The position numbers and the translations under genes were made by a program. Of a DNA stretch of 64,000 bases, positions 9,264-20,434 are shown piece after piece. Source of the stretch: Sepiola atlantica. Its lineage: Eukaryota; Mollusca; Cephalopoda; Sepiida; Sepiolidae. Below the pieces are notes generated by a model. The model was not told the DNA's origin. It saw only the letters and a list, made by a program, of their open reading frames with translations, and searched no databases. Position 1 is the stretch's first letter. Each line of letters opens with the position of its first letter. The stretch covers positions 53,248,946 to 53,312,945 of the forward strand of contig OY744525.1 in assembly GCA_963556195.1 (NCBI GenBank), written 5' to 3'.

Positions 9264-9600
9264 CTAGGCTGAGAGGATTATATAATTGTGATTAACTACA
9301 TACAATACGTAGTTAAAGCAAAATAAATTGTTCGGGACTATTAAAATAATTTCCAACACTATTGATAATGTTTATCCATGCATTTATTTATTCTTTTATG
9401 CTCGCTTATGTTTGAATTCATGTTTTGAAACATGACGTAAATCATAAATCTATGACGCCACGCCAAAGCTATAATTATTTTGTTACGGTAATGTTTTAAG
9501 CTCTATTTATAAGAAAGTCCAAATAGATCAGTTGGTAGAACCTCAGATCGAAGATCTCAAGGTTTCGGTTTCGATTTATGTGTTGGGAATTTATTAATTA
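9264..9600. repeat. Dispersed repeat R1 with a tRNA-like end
   Basis: Positions 9264-9530 align closely with 19771-20020: a 'ctgagaggattatataattgtga' start, 'gggactattaaaataat', 'gttttgaaacatga', 'atctatgacgcca', then 'aagctctattta'. The 9.5 kb copy continues with TAGATCAGTTGGTAGA and, 30 bp later, GGTTTCGATTT, which resemble Pol III A and B boxes, so the element may be a SINE. The other copy diverges just there. Confidence 0.65.
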
Positions 9601-9744
9601 TTATTAATGCAATATTCTCCATTTTTAAAAGTAGTTATGGTCTCTAATATTTCGAAATGAGATAAATTCCGCAATGTATTTATTACGTTTAAAAAAAATT
9701 GTGACTGACGGGCATACAAAATCTCTATTTATATAAGATAGAAT

Positions 9745-10335
9745 ATCCTACACCTTCTGTTACCTCCGCCACGGAGGTTATGTTTTCGGTTGAGTTGGTT
9801 TGTTGATTTGTCACTGTTTGTTTATTAGTTTGTGTACAGCCTAGCGTTTGCATTACTTAACCAATCGACACCAAACTTGATCAAAATATCGGCCATGGTC
9901 TAACTGAGAACTGATTTAGTTTTGGGATATCTAGGTCAAATGTCAAAGGTCACGGAAAAGATGAAAGTTACACTTTTGTCTATAACTTTGGTTCTGTTTA
10001 TCGTAAAGACTCGCTACTTGACCACTACTGTAGCCAATAAAGTCCAGCATCTTGTATGTCCTTGATATTGACATTTGACCTTATGTTCATGGTTGAAATT
10101 TTGACAGAATTTCACCTTCCGATTTTTCCAAATTTGATGTATGAATCTGATGCTGTTTAATAACAGTAACCACCATGAAAAATCTCAGCCTGATCAGATA
10201 AATAGATTTTAATTTTCAACGTTTCCATGATATAACTTCGGAAATACTTCATACAATATGGAGAAGTAAGGCCCAGTTAATACTTTGACCTATTCTTACA
10301 TTGTCAGGTGAAGGTATGCAGTCTCACGATTGGCA
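9745..10335. repeat. Dispersed repeat R2, most complete copy
   Basis: Begins with a hairpin, cctccgcc-ac-ggagg, and runs to 'gcagtctcac'. From 9880 on it matches 1-420 almost block by block. Non-coding. Sequences of this style ('ttttgacagaatttca...', 'tcagataaatag') are common dispersed repeats in invertebrate genomes. I cannot name the parent transposon. Confidence 0.7.
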
Positions 10336-10608
10336 TGTTCTTGTTTCCTGTTTACAGAGACTATATAGAAAGAACACTGCATAACCCGATGATCTTGTTT
10401 CGGACATTAGTGAATTCGTGATGGTTGTTTTTTCCACTCAGGTAACAGCCTTGTCTCTTGTACCCCTTTTCAAGGACACAACACTTTCACACCAGTTTTT
10501 TTATTCCCAGATGATTTGTAAGAAATAATTTGAAAAAAAATTTTTTCTTTTTAAACAAAAAAGTATTCGGAGACAAATTTTTTGTTGTCTCACCACCCAA
10601 GAACGCGG

Positions 10609-10656
10609 CAGCCTAGCAAAAATAGACGACCGTTAGGGAGTCTATTTTCGCTAGTT
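10609..10656. repeat. Palindromic CTAG-bounded terminus
   Basis: A near-perfect 46-bp palindrome: CTAGCAAAAATAGAC on the left and GTCTATTTTCGCTAG on the right, around a 12-bp centre. The same CTAG ending preceded by 'tttttg' occurs at the 3' ends of the Helitron-like elements at 13888, 32442 and 52454. It looks like two termini back to back. Confidence 0.55.
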
Positions 10657-10681
10657 CACTTATAATATAACGAGCACCCTC

Positions 10682-10723
<42 letters not shown>

Positions 10724-10854
10724 CGTACTGGAGAATTTTTGTAAACGGGAGAGGGGGGGGCGGTGGAGGTAATTACTATTCAATAAATTTTAAAGTCAGA
10801 AACATAACAAATACATTATGGCACATATTAACGACTATAAAACAATAATTAATT

Positions 10855-10950
10855 TTGACGTCGAGGCCGTGATTCGAACTCACAACCTTAACGTCAAAGA
10901 GTAATTTGGACGAATTTGTCCGATACTCCACCATATGAGCAAATAAGACA
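10855..10950 (-). repeat. tRNA-like SINE head or tRNA pseudogene
   Basis: On the minus strand GCTCATATGGTGGAG resembles an A box, and GTGAGTTCGAATCACGGCC is an excellent B box/T arm. The spacing is about 55 nt, longer than in a normal tRNA, and no 7-bp acceptor stem closes, so I do not call a functional tRNA. Confidence 0.5.
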
Positions 10951-11753
10951 AGTTGAAAAAAACATTTTGATTTAACTACATAAAGAAATGGGTTTTTTTC
11001 ACTTTTTTTAGTTAGCAATGTTCGTATAAAAACTGGTTCTTCGATATAGTTTGGGCTCTGCGTTCGCGCTCGATGTTTTTTTTTTGGTGGGAAAAATGTA
11101 CTGTGTAGTATATTTTTATTCGCCATGATACATTCCTCCCAGGCATTACCTATACTTTCCGGGGAGGGGGGTTCGTTCCTCACGATACCATTCTCCCATG
11201 ATTACCTTCTCCTTTTTATAAAGGGGTAGTGTACTAAATATTCTTAATTCATGCTCCCAGGCATTAACTCCTACACTTTTTGGGGTGGGAGGAGTGTTTG
11301 TTCGCTTATTTTGTTTGATTTTCGCACACATTTTGATTGAAATTTATTAATTAGTCTTAAATTGTATTTTTTATCCCGAAATAAAATTTTAATTTATTTT
11401 TTAAAGACTTGAAATTAATTTTGAAAATTGCAGACTTATTCTCCCGGAAATTACGTCATTGTGAGAGGGAGGCATCGTGAGTGTTTATTTTTATTTAGGT
11501 TTACACTTATGTAATTGCGTAGGTAAACTTTCGATTCTTTCGTACACAGAGGTCTGTCCGGCAAATTTTGATAAACTACAATTCTTTTGTACACCAGAGG
11601 CGTGCTCGTAAACTTTCGATTCTTTTGTACACCAGAAGCATGGTCGTAAACTTTCGATTCTTTTGTAACAGGTGTACACCAGGTGACGTGGTAGCCTAGG
11701 AAAAAATGCAACCGACGAGCATTTATTTGTTCGTTTCCTATATAAAGGAGAGT

Positions 11754-11756
<3 letters not shown>

Positions 11757-11786
<30 letters not shown>
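11757..11786. repeat. (GT)n microsatellite
   Basis: About 15 GT units, inside the candidate Helitron. Confidence 0.95.
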
Positions 11787-11789
<3 letters not shown>

Positions 11790-11989
11790 TATGTCTGCAA
11801 AAGGCTCCCAATATACTCGACAGAACCCATAAAGTTGATTGAGGAGGCGACCGGGGAAGAGAGAGATTGTTACACTTCTGCCTCGGGCAACGCCGGGTAA
11901 CCCCTGTTATTCTAGTTTGTGTTTTCTTTTGGTTTTTACTGTTTTTTTACCTAACCCTAACCACTTATCAAAACTGTAAAACTTATATG

Positions 11990-12388
11990 ATTACGATCTA
12001 TTTTCTTTTGCATGAGTTTATCCTTACTACGCGTGGAGTGGTTAATACATTATCCAATGAAAACACTTTTGTGTGGGCGGCACTTCCGCTAAACTTTTCT
12101 ATCATATTTTTCACTTTGAGAAACCAGCATTTTTCACGTCAGGTTACGAGACGGTTGTGTTACTGTCTCGTATGAAAGCTAAAACCTGGCGGGCATGAGA
12201 CGAGTGACCCAGACTCAGCCCATGTTTCGGATGTATGTGCACCCGTCGACTCAGCATGTTCTCGTATTTTTGTTTACCTCTTTTAAGCCCATGCCTGTTT
12301 GTTGATAAAACTGTATGAATAAAATTGATTTAAATTGTAATAGAGGAGTTTGTTCTTATAAACACACCAGGCCTACAGAATCAGGAGT
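11990..12388. other. Unassigned interval
   Basis: AT-rich linking sequence between the candidate Helitron and the next element. No frame, RNA gene or repeat boundary that I can support. Confidence 0.4.
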
Positions 12389-13058
12389 CAGTGTAGTATA
12401 TGTTCGTTCACCATAATGAAGAACGATAACTGAAGTTTATAATAAACATGTCTTTTTTAACTAGAAAATTATGAAAGTTATCGTTCTTCCTTAGCTAGCA
12501 TATTCATCTTTGTTTATAAAGATGGCGACTATATTTTTCCTGCCAATTTTCATTTAAGCGTTTCACGTGGACAATGAAACTTGCTATGGTTTTTAACGTT
12601 ATCTAAATAAATAAATGGAAAAGTTTTTTCCACCTATATTGACATTAAAACGGTTTATGCTTATTTAATTCTCTGTAGTATATTTTCATACATCATTATA
12701 CATTCCTCTCAGGCATTACCTCCTTTTCAGGGGGAAGGCCGTACAGTATACATTAGTTCCTCACGATACCATTTCCTCAAGATTACCAGTTTTGTGTGTT
12801 GGGTGGGTGGGTGGGTGGATGGATTAGTGTACTATCTATTCTGTTGTCATGATATCATCCTCCTAGGCATTAATCCCTCCTTGGGGGGGGGGGGGGATCA
12901 GTGTATATAGTTCGTTCATCATGATATCATCCTCTCGGCCTCTCATTTGCATATTTATTTATTTTTAAATTTCTAATGAATTAATATTTTCTAACTGTTA
13001 ATAATTAAATTATTTTTTTAATAAATGTGTTGCTGCTGTTGTTGTTGTTGCTGTTCCT

Positions 13059-13267
13059 ATTTACTTCCTCCCACGACAGAAGAGTTAGGCACAATGTCAA
13101 TATTTAATGTGGGGAGAATCCAGCTCCCCCAAAATTGGTATTCTGAATTGGAACAAAAATTTCAATCCCCTCGGTCTAGAAGGATTTCTCCTTCACTGAC
13201 AGAGAACATAAAAACTAAGTGCAGATTCAATACAGATACTACATTCTGCTCCTAGCCAAAAGGCCAA
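13059..13267 (-). mobile_element. U2-related SINE, diverged subfamily (copy A)
   Basis: On the minus strand the head reads GGCCTTTTGGCTAGGAGC, then TGTAGTATCTGTATTG, a diverged form of the U2 snRNA 5' end. The body holds paired blocks (GGAGAAATCC, GGGGGAGCTGGATTCTCCCC), and the tail is TTGTGCCTAACTC plus GGGAGGAAGTAAATA. The tail matches that of the U2-headed units at 27-30 kb, so the families are related. It was carried inside the Helitron before that element spread, since B and C have it at the same place. Confidence 0.65.
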
Positions 13268-13283
13268 TGAGGTAACATGTTGG

Positions 13284-13285
13284 TA

Positions 13286-13362
<77 letters not shown>
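13284..13362. repeat. (GAT)n microsatellite, about 26 units
   Basis: A near-pure trinucleotide tract just beyond the SINE head. The same tract is about 83 bp and mixed CTG/GAT in copy B (31859-31941), and only about 22 bp and interrupted in copy C (52954-52975). Confidence 0.95.
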
Positions 13363-13365
<3 letters not shown>

Positions 13366-13891
13366 TTAAAAATTTGTCATAGAAAAGAAATAAACCTCTT
13401 CTAATCTTTCTAAATTAAAAAAAAAGGTATTTTTCTTTAATATTCTTTACGTATTTTTCTGTCTTATAATAAAGGTGAAAAGTACAAAGTACCCATTTTG
13501 AATTACTCAGTAATATAAAATCGTTTTCTTTGACCAATCGACGTTCCACCCTTATGTTTATTCATTTCATTATATAACCAGTTTTAATGGGGAATTCATT
13601 TTCATTTTTATGCTGAAACAAAATAAAATTTATCGATGTTGAATATCTTAAAGACCATATCAATTAACCTTTTTGTTGATTTTTTCCTAAAAGCAAAATT
13701 TGACGATGTTCATGCACAGTATATTTCCCCCACATGGGAATATATCAAATAACACTACAACAATCATCATTTAAAACAAAATTTCCTCTAAATTACTAAA
13801 ATGTCAAATAAAAATTACTTATTTGGTTTCTGTAAAGAAGACTACAGCATTAGTAATTGCTGCCCGGAGGGCGGGTAGTTTTTGCTAGCAT

Positions 13892-13892
13892 A

Positions 13893-13952
<60 letters not shown>
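13892..13952. repeat. (TA)n microsatellite
   Basis: About 30 TA units directly at the 3' end of copy A. Copy B also ends in (TA)n, suggesting that these elements prefer TA tracts as targets. Confidence 0.95.
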
Positions 13953-13957
<5 letters not shown>

Positions 13958-16660
13958 TACATTCCAATTACCATAGGAATAATCAATCTAAAACCACAAT
14001 TTTCATTTATTCTTACAATTTCTTTATTTTCATATTTCGGTGAATACCTGTATTTCTTCTTCGTCTCACAAACAAAAATTTGTTTATTTTTTCCCAAATT
14101 TAATACCTGACCTTACACGCGTTTCACAGCAAATTCAAGAGAAATATATAGTCTTTAGTTAACATTACTGATCATCAGAGCAAAAATTCATGTAATGGTA
14201 ATAGGAAAACATATTATTCCAAAGACAGGAGAAAGAAAAATGGGAAAAGTTTAAGAAGAAATCTTGACAAAAAATAACAAGCCGAAATACCTGAAAAAAA
14301 CTCACATGAAGAATGGTGACAAAAATTCATACCCCCCCCCCTCCCGAAAAAAAAACCTGCTCCCAAAATTTAAACGACTGAGCTGGACTGAACCAACTTC
14401 AAGTGCAAAGCAAAACCCCGATGGAAGAATTGCCCACAAAAAATCTTGAAAAAACAATTGATAAATTATTAATCCTAAAGATAAATAATGCCTATTTAAA
14501 AAAATTAGAATGTATATAAAAGTTTAGTATGAAGATACAGTTAGTTTAAAATGATAACTAATGTAAACAATAGGCTCGTAGAAACGTAGAACTATTCTTA
14601 ATTGCGAACTTACATTACCTAATTTCCAGAAAGATAAATGGTTCCATTATAGATATTATTATATTTTAGCGATAATAAAATTAAAAATTATAGTTGATCA
14701 GATTTAATATCTAAAAAAAAATTTTTCCAATTAAATTCACGAAAAATGACTCAAAAATTTACTCGTTCCATTAAACATATTTCAAGATGAAGAGACAAGG
14801 GACCTAATCCATTTGAAAAATTCACGAGTTATTTCCCTTATACAATATTTAATTCACATTTAAAAATTGAAACAAAAAAACTTAGTTATTCCATATTTAA
14901 AATGGGACATCTGTCTTGTTAAGGGTATGTAGTTGATTAGACTTCAACACCCCCACAAAAAGACCTATTTATACTAAAAATTCCTAGTAGTGAAATTTCC
15001 AACTAAAATTGCAAGTTATTTATATCAGAAAGACATGTATAATCTCAATCATCTCGCATGTATTAGCATACCTGTATAACATAATGATTTTATACCCATT
15101 AACTAGATTCATTATGAATAGTCACACGCTATCAATTCCCCCTTATATGCTTATATATGGTCTGGAATAGGTTTATAGTCTTATTCTATAATTTCCAGAA
15201 GTTGAACATGTTGATACATTTTCCCTCGGACTTAACTTCATTATGTAATGTCTTACTAGAATCCCATTGGTACTAATGATGATGCATCAGTTAATTTTTA
15301 AATTCCCTCCCATGTAAATAAATTCTAATCTACAATTTCTCATTATTAATTTACTGGATAGTTACATACATATAGCGGATATTACTAAAATTACCTCCCC
15401 AAAACGCTTATATTATATTTACAGTGCTACCAGTGAATTACATACTAAATTGCTATCTATCTGTACTAAAAAGATCTATTTAATTTGTAACCCCCTCCCT
15501 GTAATTTCATATCAATATAACCTTATAAATTTACTAGATCTATCATGAAGGTTCAATATTACCAAAAAAAAAATTGTATATATCGTCAATTTTAATTTAC
15601 TGGTTGCAAAATAGTTCACAGTTAATCAAAATTCAATGCATATTTTATTGAAGCTTCAAGAAGGGTTAATATTTGTTTATGATCTATTAAATCTTGATGT
15701 AACCTATTCATGATAATTAATTAGTTTAATTGGGAGGTAAGATACTATAGTCTCCCTTCTCACAAAATATCCATCCCCTCTCCCTGTAAAACCTCAAAAC
15801 TAACAATATTGGGATGTAAAGTGTGTCAATACCCACATTCTCGAGTTTACCAAACCCCCAACTCCTCAATAATCGTTACATATTAAACTCCACCCCAGAA
15901 AAAAGCTTATATACCTATTCTAGATAAGATAACAATTTATCTTATGTAAGAAGCTCAACTATCCTTTTCTATGTATCCAAAATCCCTCTAGAATTTATAG
16001 TTTTATGATGTGACTAGAATACTTAACTTTGAAGATGACAAGATTCTAATTAAGCCTTCGATTCAGGAAAATTAATTACAACTAATTTAAATTTAAAACA
16101 ATGAAAACATTTTTATATAATTAATCAAAACTTATGAGGAAAGGTTAACATCCCATATTATCCATCTGTTGTATAATATACCTATTTAATGTTGCTATCA
16201 TTAATAAACAATTCTAATAAAATCCTATTGTATTAATTATAAATGGTCTGTATAGATCAAGAAATATAATTATTTATTATATATTTACAACTGAAAAAAA
16301 ATTACGTTATGATGAAGATGTAATTAATAGAATGTCTAGTGAATGTTATCCCAAAATGTCGGCTGGTTGGAAGCCAAGGGCCATAACTCTGCTCAAAATC
16401 TCTTTGAGGCAAGAGAGACAACTTTTGGGTAAAAAGTTATTTCCTCATAAAAATATTCAATTTCTCTTTTAAATATTTAATTATTATTTTTTTTAAATGG
16501 AAAGTTCAATCTAACAGTAAGATAAAAAAATATTCAGTGCAGACGCTGACCAAACATACAAACACCTCAACATGTAATTATTTTGTATCTGATTTTTTTT
16601 TCAAAGGCTCTTTTAGAAATACAAGTAATATTCCTGCGTAAAAAATTCTTATTTATTTTT
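13953..16660. other. AT-rich interval without recognisable features
   Basis: 2.7 kb of AT-rich DNA. Scattered 'ccctccc(t/a)gtaaat' blocks recur irregularly (about 15305, 15490, 15775), hinting at a very old degenerate repeat, but I cannot define a unit. No protein family resemblance in any frame. Confidence 0.5.
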
Positions 16661-16668
16661 TAAACTGA

Positions 16669-17095
16669 AGATTCACCACTCACTTATCAAGGCTAAAAGC
16701 CACACGAGGATAAGGGTTAATGAGAGTTGATAGAGTTCAAAATCGACTTGGCAATCTAGTCAGAGATGATCTCTTCTGTTCTTTACAGCACTTTTATCAC
16801 AGAAGAGACGCTGCTAGTCTTTGCTATCATTATTTCCATGGGAGGTACTCGACTGAGCTTCAATCTCTGGTTCCTCCTTGTGTGCCTAACATCAAATAAA
16901 ATTTCCATGAACAGAGTTTCTTCCCAACTGTTTCATCAAGGCTGCTTTCTCAATTAGGATCCCTGGACCTTGAAATGGACTTCCGGGAGATGTAGTAAAC
17001 GTACCAAAGGCGAATTTGAACTGGTGCTGGACTACTGCATCCTCTTCTGTGTAAATTTCTACCACCCTTTTCCTACATGGCAACTAATGCATGCT
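16669..17095 (+). pseudogene. CR1-like LINE 3' remnant
   Basis: From about 16723 the frame reads RVDRVQNRLGNLVRDDL, then FYHRRDAASLCYHYFHG and TELQSLVPP, ending at a stop (16897-16899). Later pieces in other frames include SFFPTVSSRLL. This is the CR1-like C-terminal region, with stops and frame changes. The preceding 'attcaccactcacttatcaaggc ... ataagggttaatgag' block recurs at 56098-56146 and, inverted, at 59050-59112, so it is part of a dispersed family. Confidence 0.65.
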
Positions 17096-17328
17096 TGTTT
17101 TATTTTTTTGCCAAATTTATTGAATTGAATTGAAGTCTCTGTCATCTGTTTTGTTGCAGTAACATCTTTGATGGTTTGGGCATACAGCTCGTCGCCTAGA
17201 GAGGTGATTAATTTTGACATAATCCTCCCTACCTCTCTACTTGGGTATCAGTGAGCAACCGAGGATGTGTGAGACAACCATCAGAAAGAACTTCAATCAG
17301 AAATTATTACGTTGTTAGAAAAATAATG

Positions 17329-17577
17329 ACCTATTTTATAAATAAACATTCATTGAGTTCCTGCTGGACATATTTATTGAGCTTTTCCACCTTACTAATT
17401 TTTTAGATGGTTCAACTCTGCTGAAATACTGACATCAAATGCCTTAGACATTTCGCTGACACTTTGTCGTGAGTTGTGTTCAACAATAGGAAGTAAAATT
17501 TTATTCCAGGACAAGAAATACAATTTCAAACCAACAATAAATAAACAATCATGGCTGCCATTGTGAAGACAAACCAA
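17329..17577 (-). pseudogene. mariner-like transposase N-terminal remnant
   Basis: The minus strand reads LPIVEHNSRQSVSEMSKAFDVS, then a stop and one frame change, then ISKVEKLNKYVQQELNE. This matches the helix-turn-helix region of mariner transposases (E.NPRQS..EMS...GVS...HLK..GKV.KLDKWVPHEL), which binds the terminal repeats. The DDD catalytic part is absent. A broken fossil. Confidence 0.65.
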
Positions 17578-17937
17578 AACAAGTCAAATTATTTATAAAA
17601 CAATAATGTGAGTGAAAGAGAAGCAAAGAGACAGATACAGACATAGGTAGATAGAGAGGGGGAGAGAAAGAAAGAGAGAGAGAGTCAACAGATGACGATT
17701 AGAACAGAAGTGACGCCGCCGTTACTGACATAGCGTTGCCACGAACGATAGCCAGGGAGATGCGTTGGAACAATCGGGCTGACTCATGGGGCTCGTGCCT
17801 AGACATTGAAATTCTCCGTCCAACGGGCAGTTCCAGGAAAGGAGCTCTGCTCATGGAAGTTTCGTTTCGTCTTGGGTACGCAGAGGGAAAAAGAGAAACC
17901 ATTGACAGTGGTAAAGGCGAGGTGTGTTTACTTATTG

Positions 17938-18251
17938 TAAGATTTATTATCTATGCATTTGTTAGCGTCACTTTTATTTAGCCAAGCTTTTCAAGATGGA
18001 CAAAAATTTTGCCGGTACTTGCTCGAGAATCGCAGGTTTAAAAAAATAATAATAATAAAGCTTACCCTAATCCGATTGGCAACCACTCTCGTACTTAGGC
18101 TTACGGTTCCACTAGGCGCCTTTAAACAATTGCTATATTTTAAGCTTGAAATTCTCGAACAAAGCATGGCAAAATTGTTGTCCATCTTGAAAAACACGTG
18201 TGGTTGGCTAAGTTAAAGTGACGCTAACAAATGCATAGACAATAAATCTTA
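17938..18251. mobile_element. Foldback/MITE-like element with ~95-bp inverted arms
   Basis: Left arm 17938-18030 and right arm 18151-18251 are inverted copies ('taagatttatta(t)ctatgcatttgttagcgtcac' and its complement, then 'tcaagatggacaa', then 'ctcgagaat'). The 120-bp centre includes 'cttaccctaatcc ... aaccactctc', which recurs in inverted orientation around 33270-33320. Non-coding. Very likely a non-autonomous DNA transposon. No target duplication identified. Confidence 0.75.
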
Positions 18252-18259
18252 CATGAAAA

Positions 18260-18350
18260 TTATATAGATAAGTAGAAAAATAAATTTTCTAGCATTTGGT
18301 AACAGTTATTTGTTGTCTATTTATTTGGTTTTTTTCACCCCCTTTTTTCT
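18260..18350. repeat. Solo end of the foldback family seen at 40265-40815
   Basis: The order 'ggtaacagttatttgttg(t)ctatttattt ... cacccccttttttc' matches the right end of the 40.8 kb element ('ggtaacatttatttgttgcctatttattt ... caccttttttttctg') and one at 33505-33555. Confidence 0.5.
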
Positions 18351-19410
18351 TGTAAACTATACTGCACAATCGTCAGTGATGCGATAAACATGATTATAAG
18401 TAACGTATTTACCCTTCTACGACTAATCTGTAACATTAACTGTGACAAACTAGTAGTAACTTATTAATGAGTTACTTCCCTTAGACAGTAGTGTCGCTGA
18501 TCCAAGATGGCCGAATAAAACAAGTTAATATCTTATCAAGTGTTCATGTTATTACCTGTTTGACCAAGTACAAAACATTTAATTAACCAAAAGCAACTAA
18601 CTAATTCTTACGCTTGACACTGAAAAAGTTAAATTTGACCCCTAAAAAAATACTAATCCTAACATCCAGCAGGCAATTTGAAGTTCCTCTGAGAAAAAAT
18701 AAGTTTTTCATTAAAGTACCTTTAAAAAAAATTTTTAATAGTTTTTGAGCATCTTTTCTTTCCAGTCAAACTCATAAACGTCTACGACTTTGTGATAATT
18801 TTCTGCTTCACTAGAAAAATGTGACTTTTAGTTTGAGTTACATTGTTTGAATCAGGAAAAAGGTGATTTTGCAAAACCAGTTAAACACCATAAAAACATA
18901 AAGACAACATTATAAAATTAACTTTGTTCTGCTCACTGTATAAACCCCACTCTCTCTCTCTCTCTTTCTCTCTCCCTCTCTCTCTTTGCCTCTCCAACTA
19001 CTCTAAATAGTATTATTGCCTGTGGTGATATTCCCTTTTGTTAATAATGGACTATTCCAATATTTTTATTCTTTCTGTTCTTTATTCCTTTCGATTGTTA
19101 ATAAACACACAGAGAGAGGGGGGGGGGTAATTGATGGGGTATAGAATAATATACGGGTCCAACAACATACATCAATAGAGGGTGAAAGTGATAGAGTGAA
19201 AGTTTCTAAGAAATCAGTCACTTGAGTTATTTGCAAATTAAATAAACTGAGGAATATTTTAGCATGTATTTTGCAAGATTAAAATATAAAAAAAGCTTAA
19301 GAAAACAAACGTTGCTTAACTCAGCTTTAGTATAATAGATTTCTAAGAAGTACATATTTGTTTTACACATTTTTAGGAATATTTTTTTTGTTTCATCTTC
19401 TTCTATTCAT
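18351..19410. other. AT-rich interval; (CT)n tract
   Basis: Nothing recognisable apart from a CT-rich tract at about 18952-18995 and a short poly-G (19121-19128). Confidence 0.5.
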
Positions 19411-19745
19411 TAAATGTCACTTTCCCGTGTTCAGGGGGTCAGACGTTTTCTAATATTATGCAAGCTCACTCTCCAGTTCTTATGGTTCAGCGGGTCAACT
19501 GTCTTCAAATTCCACTTTATGTATTCTTGTCTAATCACTTGCTTTCAAGTTTCCTTGGCCGGCCAACCATCCTGCGATTTAAGGCATCCATGCTTCTGCA
19601 ACGGTTTATCCAGGAAGATGAACGTTCCACACGACCATACAAGTGTAATCGATTAATCCTTTGGATAACCTCTATGCTGGGAAAATGCAGTGCTTTCAGC
19701 AAATCCTCTGACCTGATGTTTTGGATTTGGTCAGATTTCACATTT
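19411..19745 (-). pseudogene. LINE C-terminal remnant
   Basis: The minus strand reads IRSEDLLKALHFPSIEVIQ, RINRLHLYGRVERSSSW, INRCRSMDALNRRMVGRPRK, and past a stop IKWNLKTVDPLNHKNWR. These are the ordered C-terminal blocks of a jockey/CR1-like LINE (I....L...LG...I......RL...GHV.R, KC......G.R..GRP.K, L......D...WR). It differs from the LINE remnants at 6 and 8 kb. Confidence 0.65.
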
Positions 19746-19770
19746 AATAAAACTAGCAAATATATATTTC

Positions 19771-20035
19771 CTAGGCTGGGAGGGCTATATAATTGTGAAA
19801 GAACTATATACAATATGTAAATTGTTTGGGACTATTAAAATAATGTTCAACGCTATTGATAATGTTTACCCATTCATTTATTTATTTTTTATTATCGCCT
19901 AAGGTTTAATTCATCTTTTGAAACATGATGTAAATCATAAATCTATGACGTCACGCCAAAACTATAATTATTTTGTTATGGTAATGTTTTAAGCTCTATT
20001 CATAAGAAAGTCTAAATAGCTCATTTAGTAAAAGT
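19771..20035. repeat. Dispersed repeat R1, second copy
   Basis: Aligns with 9264-9530 in the same direction, and loses similarity where the tRNA-like segment starts in the other copy. A U2-headed SINE begins about 20 bp further on. Confidence 0.7.
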
Positions 20036-20054
20036 GTGTGTGTGGAGGGGGGTA

Positions 20055-20434
20055 TTGATTTACTCCTCTCCAGGAGTTAGGCACAAGCCCAGTTTTTATC
20101 CTACTCCCACAATTAAGATGTGCCCCAAGGTCGGGTCGGGAAAGTGGGGTTTGAAAAGCCAGCGCCCAAGAGGTGAGCACTCTGGCCATTTAAAAATTGC
20201 CTGGGCAACCCCGTCAGCATTCCCCGGTAGGGGCGCCTCAGACAGTAAGCAATAAACTTACTCCTCCCCAAAGAGGGGGAGGCAAAACCTGGGAGGGTGG
20301 ACCTCCTAGAACTGCACAGGACAGACCCATTGACCGGCGTAAGTCAAGCCCCGAAGGACAAGACAATACCAGTATGGGGTGCAGTATCCATCAGAACAGA
20401 TATTACACTTTGATCTTAGCCAAAAGGCCAAGAG
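20055..20434 (-). mobile_element. U2-snRNA-headed SINE, isolated full-length copy
   Basis: Reading the minus strand: GGCCTTTTGGCTAAGATCAA, then AGTGTAATATCTGTTC, which is the U2 snRNA 5' end; then a GATGGATACTGCACC linker; then ACTGGTATTGTCTTGTCCTT, which resembles U2 stem-loop IV (the ...CUGGUAUUGCAGUACCUCC region). The branch-site region's downstream stems, the Sm site and stem III are missing. A ~250-bp body follows, with a GCCTCCCC/GGGGAGG hairpin and GGCGCCCCTACCGGGGAATG, and the tail ends TTGTGCCTAACTCC...GGAGTAAATC. There is no A/B-box promoter, so transcription would depend on U2-type upstream elements at the integration site or on read-through. It resembles crocodilian SINEU in concept only. 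Confidence 0.8.

Larger units (their letters stand above)
10656..11915 (+). mobile_element. Candidate non-autonomous Helitron
   Basis: The 3' end is good: CTCGGGCAACGCCGGGT can fold, and CTAG (11912-11915) followed by T ends the element. The 5' end is less sure: TC at 10656 starts 'tcacttataatataacgag', followed by a (CTGT)n tract at 10682-10721, a common Helitron-start style, but the preceding base is T rather than A. It contains degenerate modules shared with the 12.4, 30.3 and 52.5 kb elements (11090-11340). No Rep/helicase frame. Confidence 0.4.
12389..13888 (+). mobile_element. Helitron-like element, copy A
   Basis: Homologous over its length to 30600-32442 (copy B) and, inverted, to 52454-53830 (copy C). 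The 3' end carries a hairpin (CCC-gga-GGGC, consensus CCGCCC/GGGCGG), then GTAGTTTTTG and CTAG (13885-13888). It includes a palindromic 'gaagaacgataact ... gttatcgttcttcc' segment (12419-12493), degenerate 60-90 bp modules, a U2-related SINE and a (GAT)n tract. The 5' end is not resolved, and relative to B this copy is 5'-truncated. It encodes no protein. Confidence 0.6.

Noticed and set aside
10855..10950. Functional tRNA gene on the minus strand
   Set aside because: Good B box but no acceptor stem and overlong box spacing.
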